Shown: piece after piece, positions 54,148 through 64,000 of the stretch
How positions within the stretch are numbered: the stretch's first letter is position 1
Layout: each line of letters opens with the position of its first letter
Assembly (NCBI RefSeq): GCF_003044065.1
Contig: NZ_PZJJ01000013.1
Span: forward strand, 17,788 to 81,787
Direction of reading: 5' to 3'
Origin: Alkalicoccus saliphilus
GTDB taxonomy: Bacteria; Bacillota; Bacilli; Bacillales; Salisediminibacteriaceae
Length of the DNA: 64,000 nucleotides
Position numbers and translations under genes: made by a program
The notes under the pieces: generated by a model
Seen by the model: the letters and a program-made list of their open reading frames with translations, nothing else
What the model was told of the DNA's origin: nothing
Database searches by the model: none

Positions 54148-55371
54148 TTAAAACACCTGCTCTGCAAGCGTAATTTCTGTTGTCTGTTCCTCTCCGTCAC
54201 GGTAGAAGGTGATTTCCATCGTGTCGCCGATGCTTACATCCGAGTACAGATAACGCCGGAGATCATGGGCGTCCTTAATTTCCTCGCCGTCGAGCTCGAC
54301 AATCACGTCGCCTTCCTCGAGCCCTCCGTCAGCAGCCGGTGTATCCGGCTCTACGCCTTCAAGGTAGACGCCGCCTTTAATATCTTCCGGGAGTCCGAGT
54401 GTACTTTCCCAGTGGGCCGATGGAATTTCCTGCAGGGAACGGAGCATAATGCCCATCTGCGGCCGGCGGACTTCGCCATATTCTTCGAGATCCTCGATGA
54501 CCGGCAGGGCGATCTGCGTCGGAATCGCAAAACCGATGCCCTCGACTGCCTGCTGGGCAATTTTCATCGAATTGATGCCGATGACTTCCCCTTGAATGTT
54601 CAGAAGCGCTCCGCCGCTGTTACCGGGGTTGATCGCTGCATCCGTCTGCAGCACTTCGGCTTCCCAGTCCGGCTCGCCGCTGCCGCTGAGATCAACCGGA
54701 ATACTCCGTTCCACGGCGCTGATAATACCTAGCGTCACCGATCCTTCAAACGCCAGCGGGTTACCGATGGCAATCGCCGGCTCGCCGGCCCGGAGCCCGT
54801 CGGAGTCGCCGAATTCGGCGATCGTCTCAATGTCCGACGCATCAATTGTCAGCACGGCAAGATCAGTCAGCACGTCCTCTCCGACAAACTCTGCCGGAAT
54901 GCGGGAGCCGTCTGTGAGCGTCACGTCCACATCGGTGCTGCCTTCCGCCGCTCCTTCAATCACATGCTGGTTCGTGACGACATAGCCCCGGTCATCTTCT
55001 ATTTTATAAATAATGCCGGAACCGGTGCCTTCGCCGCCGCCTTCCGGACTCCCGAACATGCCGGCACCGCCGACGTTCATATTCACGATTCCGACGACGG
55101 CATCGTATACCTGGTCCACAGCTTCCGTTACGTCGGAAGTCGTTTCCACACTGACAGAACCGGTCTGTTCCACTTCGTTTTCATTTTCCTCCTGCTGCTC
55201 TTCTTCCGCAGGAGCCGCAGCGTACGGCAGCGCCCCCATCGAAGAAAGGACGGGAATGGAAAAAACAACGATCAGTGCACCGATCAGCGCGCCGATTAAT
55301 GCGTACATGCCGGAACGAAAAGAGCTTTTTTCTTTCTTTCTCCCCGGATACCCCTCATCATAATAGCCCAT
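54148..55371 (-). CDS. htrA: HtrA/DegP-like membrane serine protease with PDZ domain (YycK type)
   Basis: 407 residues. Cytoplasmic N-tail, one membrane anchor (LIGALIGALIVVFSIPVLSS near 30), acidic linker, trypsin-like domain with VTNQHVIEG (His), LTDLAVLTID (Asp) and NPGNSGGALLN (Ser), then a C-terminal PDZ domain (GDVIVELDGEEIKDAHDL). Degrades misfolded proteins outside the membrane. Start set at the ATG after GGGAGGG, one codon inside a TTG. Downstream gene of the wal region, 147 bp after yycJ, probably with its own promoter in that gap. Confidence 0.92.
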   Translation of the reverse strand: MGYYDEGYPGRKKEKSSFRSGMYALIGALIGALIVVFSIPVLSSMGALPYAAAPAEEEQQEENENEVEQTGSVSVETTSDVTEAVDQVYDAVVGIVNMNVGGAGMFGSPEGGGEGTGSGIIYKIEDDRGYVVTNQHVIEGAAEGSTDVDVTLTDGSRIPAEFVGEDVLTDLAVLTIDASDIETIAEFGDSDGLRAGEPAIAIGNPLAFEGSVTLGIISAVERSIPVDLSGSGEPDWEAEVLQTDAAINPGNSGGALLNIQGEVIGINSMKIAQQAVEGIGFAIPTQIALPVIEDLEEYGEVRRPQMGIMLRSLQEIPSAHWESTLGLPEDIKGGVYLEGVEPDTPAADGGLEEGDVIVELDGEEIKDAHDLRRYLYSDVSIGDTMEITFYRDGEEQTTEITLAEQVF

Positions 55372-55521
55372 CAAAAAACCCTCCCCATTTCCTGAAAATT
55401 ATCAGAAGAAGCCCCATTTAATGCAGACCCTAAACCTATTTTAAAAAATAAAGGCATAAGCGTCTATTTAAACGTTCCGACTTCGATAATTTTCCAAAAT
55501 GAACGGAGGGTTTTCCGTAAT

Positions 55522-56316
55522 CTACAGCTTTCTCAGGGCGGTCGGCTTTTCCGGATCGGTGTCAAACAGCTGGAAATCCTGCCCGGGACCCACGCCTTCC
55601 AGCTCCATCGTCTGCTGGACAGTCATCCGGGCGAGATCCTTCATGTTATTGTCTTTGCTTAAATGCGCCAGGTACACATCCGCTTTTTTACGGCGGACGA
55701 TATCTGCGAGGGCCATGGCAGCGTCTTCGTTGGATACATGCCCTTCGTCCCCGAGAATACGGCGTTTCACATTCCACGGATATCTTCCCATCCGGAGCAT
55801 GCCGACGTCGTGGTTCGCTTCAAAAATAAGCACGTCCGCTTCCTCCGCTGCTCCGAGCATCCGGTCACTCACATAGCCGGTGTCCGTCAGGATCGTCAGC
55901 TTTTTGCCTCCGTGCATGAAAGAAAAAAACATCGGATCCGCTGCGTCGTGGGAAACGCTGAAGCTGTCGACGTCCAAATCCCCGAACGGAAGCAGCCTGC
56001 CTTTTTCGAGTGTGAATTTCTGGCCGGTCGGAATCACTCCGACGCCGGCAGCCATTGCCTGCCACGTTTTTTCATTGGCATACACCGGCAGACCGTAGCG
56101 TCTCGCGAGAATACCGACTCCTTTAATATGATCGCTGTGCTCGTGGCTTACGAGAATGCCGTCGAGCTTATTCGGATCCAGGGACGCTTCTTCAAACAAT
56201 TTTTCTATTTTCTTTCCGGAAAGGCCGGCATCAACCAGCAGCCGCTGCTTCGGCGTCTCGATGTAAATGGCGTTTCCGGTGCTGCCGCTTGCAAGCACAC
56301 TAAATGCTAAACTCAT
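55522..56316 (-). CDS. walJ: WalJ/YycJ metallo-beta-lactamase fold hydrolase
   Basis: 264 residues. Metal motif [12 protein letters not shown] (HxHxDH, near 55-66), second ligands SHDAADP and DTGYVSDRM, and [10 protein letters not shown] near 215. YycJ proteins are 5'-exonuclease-like MBL enzymes linked to wall metabolism and mutation avoidance in Bacillus. Follows yycI by 12 bp in the wal operon. Begins [19 protein letters not shown], the family opening. Confidence 0.93.
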   Translation of the reverse strand: MSLAFSVLASGSTGNAIYIETPKQRLLVDAGLSGKKIEKLFEEASLDPNKLDGILVSHEHSDHIKGVGILARRYGLPVYANEKTWQAMAAGVGVIPTGQKFTLEKGRLLPFGDLDVDSFSVSHDAADPMFFSFMHGGKKLTILTDTGYVSDRMLGAAEEADVLIFEANHDVGMLRMGRYPWNVKRRILGDEGHVSNEDAAMALADIVRRKKADVYLAHLSKDNNMKDLARMTVQQTMELEGVGPGQDFQLFDTDPEKPTALRKL

Positions 56317-56328
56317 GCCGCCTCCTCC

Positions 56329-57114
56329 TTAACTGATGTTCTGAATTTCTCCGGTCATGGCGTTGACGTAATATGTTTCTCCGTTGATCATGACGCGCCA
56401 CACCGGGGCAAAAATCTGAAAGTTAGCGTCCACTTCCATTAGATTATAATAACCGAGCCGGGCATTTTCCACGACGGCTTCTGTGCCGATTCCGACACTT
56501 GGATCGTCAAGAAGAAGTTCAACCGCCTGAAGCGGTGTCAGAAGCTCCTCTTCTTCTGCCCGTTCAGTAATCGTCAAATAACGCTGGGAATAGGAGGCAA
56601 TTTCATCGTCTTCATTCAGCTGCAGCACGAGATGGTAATCCTCCCGTTCGTACTGGTCGATCATGCTGCCTTCAAACGTCTGGTACAGCCCGATGACACC
56701 TTCGTCAGGATCATAATGGGCCACAGCGTATTCTTCCCCCCGGAACACGTACTGCTCGAGAAAGCCTTCCAGACTTGCTTCCACATTGGCTGTGACGATC
56801 GAGTAGGGATCCTCCAGTTCGGAAAAGATCGTCGCATCGTTTACAAGGGAAACATCCTGATCGGAAAGAGACTGCTCCAGGGAAGCTTCCTGAAATGTCC
56901 GCTGCATCCCGGTAATCGGACCGCCGGTCACTTCTTCCTCCGCGTCGTCAATCTCCACTTCGATCTGCTGCTCTTCAATGCGTGACTCCAGCTCTGGAAG
57001 GGCCATTTCGCTCATCCGGCTCATGTTCTGCTTTTCATAAAGCTGGTAGGCGAGAAAAATGTTCAGGAGCATGAAGGTTATGATAAAAATGGTTTTCGTT
57101 CTACTCCAGTCCAT
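56329..57114 (-). CDS. walI: WalI/YycI, regulator of WalRK
   Basis: 261 residues. N-terminal anchor IFIITFMLLNIFLAYQLYEK and extracytoplasmic YycI domain ending YYVNAMTGEIQNIS. Binds the WalK membrane segments with YycH and holds down kinase activity in B. subtilis. Overlaps the yycH stop by 14 bp, so the two are coupled. Confidence 0.92.
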   Translation of the reverse strand: MDWSRTKTIFIITFMLLNIFLAYQLYEKQNMSRMSEMALPELESRIEEQQIEVEIDDAEEEVTGGPITGMQRTFQEASLEQSLSDQDVSLVNDATIFSELEDPYSIVTANVEASLEGFLEQYVFRGEEYAVAHYDPDEGVIGLYQTFEGSMIDQYEREDYHLVLQLNEDDEIASYSQRYLTITERAEEEELLTPLQAVELLLDDPSVGIGTEAVVENARLGYYNLMEVDANFQIFAPVWRVMINGETYYVNAMTGEIQNIS

Positions 57115-58459
57115 TCAAAAGCACCTCCTGCTCTGTAATCTCCGACGTCGATACCCGGTGCCACTGGCCGCGTGCATAGACGAACCAGGAAGGTTCAAAC
57201 ACGACAAGAGAATTTTCACGGCTCATATAAAAAGCGACCCGTGCATCTTCCACAATCTCCGGAGAAAAAGCTTCTTCCTCTTCGATATGACTCTCGAGCT
57301 CTGAGTATCCCGGAAGTTCCACGCTCGTATTAATCTCAAACGGCGTTTCGTCCAGCTGGAACATCGGACGCGAATATTCGATAATTTCCGTTCCGGATCG
57401 CACCGTTTCCAGCTGGTAGTGGCCGCTTTCGCCGGTGTTTGCTTCAAATACCGGCATGCCTTCCACATGCAGGGTAAACTCCGCGCTGTCGGTTGCTTCT
57501 CCTTCTCTCCATCCGGTCGCATAAAAATCATCGGTCCAGCCGTAATGGCTGTTGATAAATTCCTGGGCGCTCCGTACAACGGTATCACTCGCAACTCCCG
57601 GTGAGCCGCTGACATCCGGCTGCACGTAATTCAGGACCGAGCCGCCGTTCGTCATATCCATCATGCGCGTGCCGTCCGTGTAGGAGCTGTCCTCCCCTTC
57701 CTGAAAGTACTGCCTGACGTATTCCGGATCAGTAAACAGCGTCTGGATAAATCCTTCCGGGGAGATGTCGGTCGTTTCGTACGTGTACACCTGTTTGTTC
57801 ATCGGTTCATCCGGTACATACGTCACCGGTTGAAAGCTGCTGTCCCCGTTTTCCTGGAACGTCCGTGGAGTGACGGCGGTGCGTTCCGTTATCACCCCTT
57901 CACTGAACGTTTCCAGCTGGGTCTGGGACAGGGAAGTTTCTGACTGAAAAACTTCCTCTTCCTCCATATCAATAAATCGGACAACGACATCCGAAGCCCC
58001 TTCCTGTTCCGTCAGGGCGAGAGCAATCCGGTCGATATTGTTTATGAGAACGTCCTCCTCTTCAATATCAAAAAGAAACGGGAGCCATTCTGCCTGAAGC
58101 GCTTCGTCAAATAGAAATTCCACGCCTGTAAACGTCAAGTCGTCTCCCGGTGCGTAGGAGGAACCGACAGAATACATGGCATCCAGCTCAATCTCCTGCA
58201 GGCCGTTCATCATTTCACTGTAGTTGTCACCGGCCGGGTGGACCCAGGCCCGTTCTTCCGCGTCGTGTTCAATGACTGTGGAAGGATAGAGCACTTCAGT
58301 GAAGGATTTTGTTTCGCCGATATCTTCCACTTCGATAAAGGAATTGTTCGCTTCTGTTAATTCTTCATAAGCAGGCTGATACGTCCAGACGAACCATGTG
58401 AGTACGATGCTTGCCAGTATCATCAGCCAGAGTACCGCTGTTTTTACGTGTTCGATCAT
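57101..58459 (-). CDS. walH: WalH/YycH, regulator of WalRK
   Basis: 452 residues. N-terminal anchor TAVLWLMILASIVLTWFVW then a long acidic extracytoplasmic part with YycH-type text (VDFLFDEAL-like EFLFDEALQ, FVQPDVSG-like YVQPDVSGSP). Start at MIEHVKTAV, two bases after the walK stop; its ribosome site (AGGCGGTGG) lies inside walK. Partner of WalI in controlling WalK. Confidence 0.9.
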   Translation of the reverse strand: MIEHVKTAVLWLMILASIVLTWFVWTYQPAYEELTEANNSFIEVEDIGETKSFTEVLYPSTVIEHDAEERAWVHPAGDNYSEMMNGLQEIELDAMYSVGSSYAPGDDLTFTGVEFLFDEALQAEWLPFLFDIEEEDVLINNIDRIALALTEQEGASDVVVRFIDMEEEEVFQSETSLSQTQLETFSEGVITERTAVTPRTFQENGDSSFQPVTYVPDEPMNKQVYTYETTDISPEGFIQTLFTDPEYVRQYFQEGEDSSYTDGTRMMDMTNGGSVLNYVQPDVSGSPGVASDTVVRSAQEFINSHYGWTDDFYATGWREGEATDSAEFTLHVEGMPVFEANTGESGHYQLETVRSGTEIIEYSRPMFQLDETPFEINTSVELPGYSELESHIEEEEAFSPEIVEDARVAFYMSRENSLVVFEPSWFVYARGQWHRVSTSEITEQEVLLNGLE

Positions 58460-58461
58460 AC

Positions 58462-60297
58462 TCACTGGTTCACCACCGCCTCCTGCTGGGCATACGGCAG
58501 GCTGAAGGAGAAGGTAGTACCTTTCCCCCAATCGCTGCTCACCCATATATTTCCGCCATGGGCTGCGGCAATTTCTCTGGCAATCGCCAGACCGAGCCCT
58601 GTGCCTCCGAGGTTTCGGGAACGGGCTTTATCCACCCGGTAAAAACGGTCGAAGACATGCGGAATATTTTCTTTCGGAATACCGACTCCTTCGTCTTTTA
58701 CACTAATGACCACGCGTTCTTTTTCCGGCTTGAGCGAGACGTTGATCGTGCCGCCTTCCGGAGAATACTTCACCGCGTTGGAAATAATATTATCAAGAAG
58801 CTGCGTCAGTTTATCCCGGTCGCCTGCCACTGTAATATCATCTTCCGGAATTCTCCGCTTAAACTGAATGTCCTGATTTTTCGTGGACATTTCAAAGCGG
58901 TCGACCACGTGATCCACGAGCTGCGGTGCCTGGATTTCTCCCATCTCCAGCTGTGCTTCCCGGCTGTCCATGCGGGAAAGCTGCAGCAGATCGTTAACGA
59001 GCCGGATCATCCGGTCCGTTTCGTCGGAAGTAACGTTAAGAAACTGCGGCGCGATGTCCGGATCATGGAGCGCTCCGTCGGAGAGAGCTTCCAGATAGCT
59101 TTTCATTGAAGTAAGCGGGGTCCGGAGCTCGTGGGAGACGTTGGCTACAAACTCCCGGCGCTCCTGCTCAATTCGTTCTTTTTCGGTTACGTCGTGGAGC
59201 ACGGCGATAATACCGTTTTCCTCGCCGCTTTCTTTAGAAATCGTAGAGAAATGTGCTTCAATCGTCATCTCTTCGTCTTTTGTATCAAAGTCCAGCAGGA
59301 GTGGATCCTGAAAGCGGTACAGGTCTTTCAGTTTCATAAATTCGTCCAGGCTGAGCACTTTTGTAATGTCCTGGCCGCGCATATCCTCCTGGCCTCTGCC
59401 AAGAATTTCTTCGGCACGGTGGTTGACGAGGATGACCCTTCCGGCTTTGTCGGTGGCAATTACGCCGTCGGTCATATGCATGAGCACGGAGGCAAGCTTT
59501 CTCCGCTCGCCTTCTGTCGTCGCGTTTGCCTCCTGCAGCTTGTCTGTCAGATCGTTGAACGTCTCGGCAAGCTGACCGATTTCATCGTCACCGTAGACGT
59601 GCACGTAGCGGGAAAAGTCCCCTTCCCCCATAACAACCGCCTGCTTTTTCATGTCGACTATCGGGCGGGTGATCGTCCGGGACAGAAAGATACCGAGCGC
59701 CGCTGTCAAAAAGAGGGCAATAACGGTTCCCGCATAGAGAATCTGGTTGATGTCCTGCATCTGCGTATAAATATCCTCCATTGAGGCCTCAATATAAATA
59801 GCTCCGGCGACATCCTGCGCGTCGGTTTCCACCGGCATCGCCATGACAAGTGTCCGGTGGTTGTTGACCGGGTTACGGAGAATGTCTCCTTCCCTGTCCT
59901 CCATACCGAGAAGTGCCTGTTTTACCCGGAGATCTGTCGTCCGCTGCCCGACGTAGCGGGAGTGGGTTGGATTCGTTGCAGACACGACGGTGCTGTTCTC
60001 ATCGATAATCTGCACGTCTGCGTTCTCCATGCTGAAGACATCGCTCCGTAGGATCGAAGCGATGCGGGCTTCCAGGCTCTGATCCTCTTCTTCCGGATCG
60101 GCGGTTAATTCCTGTTCCACGTTATAAGCCAGCAGGCCGGCCCGCTCATAGAGAGTTTCCCGGAAATTGCTTTCCAGCTCCCCTTCCAGCTGCTGGGTGA
60201 AATATACACCGATCACCTGCATGGCAATTAAAATAAGCAGTACATAAATCGCCACAATTTTTACATGGATCGATTTATAAAAGCGGATCTTTTTCAT
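58462..60297 (-). CDS. walK: Cell-wall sensor histidine kinase WalK
   Basis: 611 residues, normal length. Two membrane segments (IVAIYVLLILIAMQVIGVYF near 13; LYAGTVIALFLTAALGIFL near 186) bracket an extracytoplasmic PAS-like domain, followed by HAMP, cytoplasmic PAS (VLMHMTDGVIATDKAGRV), HisKA with VANVSHELRTPLTSM (phosphorylated His, around residue 385) and HATPase_c with NIISNAVKYSPEGG and GTGLGLAIAREI. Essential regulator of wall hydrolases. Follows walR by 3 bp. Confidence 0.96.
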   Translation of the reverse strand: MKKIRFYKSIHVKIVAIYVLLILIAMQVIGVYFTQQLEGELESNFRETLYERAGLLAYNVEQELTADPEEEDQSLEARIASILRSDVFSMENADVQIIDENSTVVSATNPTHSRYVGQRTTDLRVKQALLGMEDREGDILRNPVNNHRTLVMAMPVETDAQDVAGAIYIEASMEDIYTQMQDINQILYAGTVIALFLTAALGIFLSRTITRPIVDMKKQAVVMGEGDFSRYVHVYGDDEIGQLAETFNDLTDKLQEANATTEGERRKLASVLMHMTDGVIATDKAGRVILVNHRAEEILGRGQEDMRGQDITKVLSLDEFMKLKDLYRFQDPLLLDFDTKDEEMTIEAHFSTISKESGEENGIIAVLHDVTEKERIEQERREFVANVSHELRTPLTSMKSYLEALSDGALHDPDIAPQFLNVTSDETDRMIRLVNDLLQLSRMDSREAQLEMGEIQAPQLVDHVVDRFEMSTKNQDIQFKRRIPEDDITVAGDRDKLTQLLDNIISNAVKYSPEGGTINVSLKPEKERVVISVKDEGVGIPKENIPHVFDRFYRVDKARSRNLGGTGLGLAIAREIAAAHGGNIWVSSDWGKGTTFSFSLPYAQQEAVVNQ

Positions 60298-60300
60298 TCA

Positions 60301-61008
60301 TCAGCTCTCCTGATCTGCCTGGCGCAGGTAGTAGCCCACCCCGCGGCGTGTCACAATCCACTGCGGACTGCTCGGGTTGTCTTCCACTTTTTCACGGAGG
60401 CGGCGCACAGTAACGTCCACTGTACGAACGTCCCCAAAGTAATCATAGCCCCACACTGCCTGCAGGAGATGCTCTCTCGTCATCACCTGGCCGATGTGAC
60501 GGGCAAGGTAATGGACGAGTTCGAACTCGCGGTGCGTGAGATCCACCGGCTCCCCCCGCTTTGTAACGAGATACGCATCCGGCTGGATGGTGAGCGGCCC
60601 TATGTCGATATTTTTCGTATCGGTGTCGTTGTCCTCCACTTTCTGTTTACGGCGCAGGTTCGCTTTAACACGCGCCACGAGTTCACGCGTGCTGAAAGGT
60701 TTTGTCACATAGTCGTCGGCACCGAGCTCAAGACCGAGTACCTTGTCGATTTCGGAATCTTTTGCCGTCAGCATAATGATCGGCATATCGTATGTTTTCC
60801 GTACTTCCCGGCATACTTCCATTCCGTCCATGTAGGGAAGCATAATATCGAGAAGAATCAGGCTCGGCACGTGTTCTTTCACGAGCTCGACCGCTTCCCG
60901 TCCATCGTGGGCCAGCACTACGTCGAACCCGTCCTTTTCCAGACCGAACTTTAATATATCAGCAATTGGTTTTTCATCGTCCACTACTAAAATTTTCTGT
61001 TTATCCAT
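60301..61008 (-). CDS. walR: Response regulator WalR
   Basis: 235 residues. Receiver domain with acidic pair DDE at 10-12, phospho-acceptor Asp 54 in [11 protein letters not shown] and Lys in DYVTKPFS; OmpR-type winged helix at ~130-232 ([16 protein letters not shown]). First gene of walRKHIJ. ATG preceded by AAGGGGG. Binds wall-hydrolase promoters. Confidence 0.97.
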   Translation of the reverse strand: MDKQKILVVDDEKPIADILKFGLEKDGFDVVLAHDGREAVELVKEHVPSLILLDIMLPYMDGMEVCREVRKTYDMPIIMLTAKDSEIDKVLGLELGADDYVTKPFSTRELVARVKANLRRKQKVEDNDTDTKNIDIGPLTIQPDAYLVTKRGEPVDLTHREFELVHYLARHIGQVMTREHLLQAVWGYDYFGDVRTVDVTVRRLREKVEDNPSSPQWIVTRRGVGYYLRQADQES

Positions 61009-61213
61009 GGATAAACCCCCTTAAGTGATCTCCATATTCCTTCTACATTCTATCATACAATGAAAGAAATTCGGAATTCCCCTGTTTTTTCCACCAGGGA
61101 GAATTTTTTATTCCGTCCGCCGCTGAGCCGGGCCGCTTTAACACACCTTCGTAAACCTTGCTGTGAAAGTAAAATCCCGCCGGGCAGCCTGTCAGAAGCG
61201 CCGGACACTTCCA

Positions 61214-61247
61214 TAAAAAAATCCCCGCAGCAGCCGGGGATTTTTAA
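61214..61247 (-). terminator. Terminator of the tRNA operon
   Basis: AATCCCCG / CGGGGATT stem flanked by A and T runs, 59 bp downstream of tRNA-Thr. Confidence 0.8.
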
Positions 61248-61305
61248 CCTTTTTTATATACAAAAAAACTATCCTGCTTTACAAGCGGATAGGTATCAGA
61301 GAAGC

Positions 61306-61381
<76 letters not shown>

Positions 61382-61390
61382 AAACTAACA

Positions 61391-61466
<76 letters not shown>

Positions 61467-61488
61467 ATCGTTATTAAACAAAAAAAAA

Positions 61489-61564
61489 TGGCGGTCCCGA
61501 CGGGAATCGAACCCGCGATCTCCTGCGTGACAGGCAGGCATGTTAACCGCTACACCACGGGACC
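61489..61564 (-). tRNA. tRNA-Asp (GTC)
   Basis: 76 nt. GGTCCCG acceptor stem closed by CGGGACC, anticodon loop CTGTCACG giving GTC, discriminator G, CCA encoded. Confidence 0.95.
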
Positions 61565-61596
61565 TTTATAAACGCCCTTGCATTAATTATGTAAAT

Positions 61597-61673
<77 letters not shown>

Positions 61674-61756
61674 GCAATAAAATTGTTTTTGCAGAATAAC
61701 TGCAACAAAATTAATTATACGCTGATCTTTCGTAAAAGTCAACGATTGAATTTAAA

Positions 61757-61831
61757 TGGTGACCCGTACGGGATTCGAACCCGTGTTACCGCCGTGAAAG
61801 GGCGGTGTCTTAACCACTTGACCAACGGGCC
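61757..61831 (-). tRNA. tRNA-Glu (TTC)
   Basis: 75 nt. GGCCCGT acceptor stem closed by ACGGGTC (one G-U), anticodon loop CTTTCAC giving TTC, CCA encoded. First tRNA in transcription order. Confidence 0.95.
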
Positions 61832-61861
61832 ATTACGCATGTCGTTATTGCGACATTTATT

Positions 61862-61890
61862 ATAATATCACCAATCCCATGATTGCGCAA
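61862..61890 (-). promoter_or_regulatory. Likely promoter of the tRNA operon
   Basis: Minus strand TTGCGC (61885-61890), 17-base spacer, TATTAT (61862-61867), about 30 bp before tRNA-Glu. Confidence 0.5.
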
Positions 61891-62007
61891 TAACTTTTTA
61901 AGAAAAATATTTCGATTTGTCCGGGAAGGATTTGATTGAGCGTTTTCGCCTTCACGAACCACAGTGCCCGTCTTCATCCGCGGGGAGAGGAATCTTTTGC
62001 CGAAGGC

Positions 62008-62175
62008 TTTAATCACGATAGAAGATGGATTAATCATTATAACTATTTATTAATCAGCCCAGACAGTTTTTCTGTCATTATAAGCCGTTTTAATCTTCAT
62101 ATACTTTTATTAATCATTATAAGCACTCATCAGAAAGGAATTAATCATTATAAAACCGTCATTAATCATCATCTT
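62008..62175. repeat. Phased intergenic repeat array, family 2 (TTAATCATTATAA units), copy B
   Basis: Eight units with TC at 62013, 62034, 62054, 62075, 62094, 62114, 62145 and 62166 (steps 21, 20, 21, 19, 20, 31, 21), matching copy A (12577) within 1 bp at every unit, including the one long 31-bp step. The GAA-GGAATTAATCATTATA segment before unit 7 is shared with copy A. It lies between the purA terminator and the tRNA promoter. Confidence 0.75.
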
Positions 62176-62194
62176 TCTTCACCCATTAAGAAGA

Positions 62195-62228
62195 AAAAAG
62201 CTGCCCTGCACAGCAGGACAGCTTTTAG
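62195..62228 (-). terminator. Terminator of purA
   Basis: AAAAGCTGCCCTGC / GCAGGACAGCTTTT stem; minus-strand reading ends in a T run. Confidence 0.8.
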
Positions 62229-62242
62229 CTGTACGTTTTTTA

Positions 62243-63568
<1,326 letters not shown>

Positions 63569-63585
63569 TTATTTGAACCAACGTC

Positions 63586-63614
63586 ATTTTACCAGTTAGA
63601 GCCTGCAGCGTCAA
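63586..63614 (-). promoter_or_regulatory. Sigma-A promoter of purA
   Basis: Minus strand TTGACG (63609-63614), 17-base spacer, TAAAAT (63586-63591). Confidence 0.65.
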
Positions 63615-63618
63615 TACA

Positions 63619-63662
63619 ATAACCGAACATTATCATCGTTTCATATATTATCGTTCGTTTAT
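63619..63662. promoter_or_regulatory. PurBox pair (PurR operator) upstream of purA
   Basis: ATAACCGAACATT at 63619-63631 matches AWWWCCGAACWWT exactly. A weaker inverted box (ATCGTTCGTTTAT, 63650-63662) lies 18 bp away, the arrangement PurR needs. It adjoins the -35 of purA. Confidence 0.75.
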
Positions 63663-63707
63663 TTCCCGCTCTGAAAAGGAGTATCCTCCGGCAGACCGCG
63701 ATCAAGT

Positions 63708-63878
63708 CAGAACGCAGAATTTGATGAAAGATTACCGAAAACGACCTATCCCCTGAAAAATGGGAAGTATTCTGCGGAAAGTTGGTAGAAATACGGGGGA
63801 TGATGGTAGTATTCGGGGCAGTTGGTAGAAAAAAAGTAGAAGTTGAAAGTATTCCATACGCCGTTTGGAGCTATTGTG
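63708..63878. repeat. Phased intergenic repeat array, family 1, copy 4 (reverse, truncated to six units)
   Basis: Units with second G at 63764, 63785, 63806, 63825, 63846 (degenerate, GA) and 63868 (steps 21, 21, 19, 21, 22) equal units 8 to 3 of the other copies; TTTGGAGCTATTG is unit 3. CAGAACGCAGAA at 63708-63719 is the flank seen beside copies 2 and 3. Units 1 and 2 would fall at about 63889 and 63910 but are not recognisable. The rest of 63663-64000 shows no gene. Confidence 0.7.
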
Positions 63879-64000
63879 CCTCTGTCAATAAAGTAGACAA
63901 AAGTCTATCAACTTTTTTCGCTCTACGATCCCGTTTTTCCTTTTCTGCCGGGCCCGGTTCCCCTCATCCGGCCTCTGCCCTGATAGAAGGGGGGATCTCT

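Noticed and set aside
61070..61111. Terminator from the GAATTCCCCTG/CAGGGAGAATT hairpin
   Set aside because: The T run is on the plus strand but no plus-strand gene ends here; may be chance.

Overview
The window looks like a chromosome segment of a low-GC Gram-positive endospore-former relative (Bacillales, probably a Bacillaceae haloalkaliphile of the Alkalicoccus/Salisediminibacterium kind). The evidence is the block purA - tRNAs - walR - walK - yycH - yycI - yycJ - htrA - CxxH/CxxC gene - (PBP) - rlmH, which is the B. subtilis order near the replication origin, together with strong AGGAGG ribosome sites and very acidic surface and membrane proteins (RND pump, PBP, HtrA, M4 protease). The genus is an inference.

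Layout. 1-9211 (minus strand): a complete assimilatory sulfate operon, sat - SLC13-type permease - cysC - cysH - sumT - sirB - hemD-like - cysJ - cysI (cut by the window edge). 9563-12472 (plus): mutT, a Thr-rich secreted protein, a Pcm-like methyltransferase and a HAD dehalogenase. 12834-14864: large catalase with a sigma-B-like promoter. 15154-16898: ABC exporter. 17163-20796: DedA protein, a probable gene remnant, and two orphan CRISPR-associated genes (a TIGR02710/CARF-type protein and Cas6) with no array and no effector genes. 21291-24750: acoABC-like 2-oxoacid/acetoin dehydrogenase genes plus a small glutaredoxin, behind a cre site. 25041-28678: two ABC transporters and a YtrA-type GntR regulator with a palindromic operator on the promoter. 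29173-32420: ywrD/ywrC/ywrB/ywrA homologues. 32665-35783: tripartite tricarboxylate transporter (TctCBA). 36005-41509: CaCA exchanger, RND pump and its divergent TetR regulator with twin operators. 41561-47597: mqo, class I aldolase and a PLD-nuclease/helicase/DUF3427 protein. 47694-61008: rlmH, M4 protease, DUF3221 lipoprotein, PBP, a tiny CxxH/CxxC gene, htrA and the wal operon. 61306-61831: five tRNAs (transcribed order Glu, fMet, Asp, Phe, Thr). 62243-63529: purA behind a PurBox pair.

The most unusual content is non-coding. Four copies (16967, 37047, 53205, 63708) of one intergenic element consist of eight (six in the last) degenerate units related to TTCTACCAAC. Their spacing of 21, 21-22, 22, 21, 19, 21, 21 bp is kept almost to the base while the bases between units differ. 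A second family (12577, 62008) has eight units related to TTAATCATTATAA, with unit offsets that agree within 1 bp and an identical 153-bp span. Both families keep sites about two helical turns apart, avoid genes, and mostly sit where convergent genes end. They look like protein-binding arrays rather than coding DNA or recent transposons. A cluster of about 13 DnaA-box-like 9-mers (53534-54026) lies beside one of these arrays, around the CxxH/CxxC gene.
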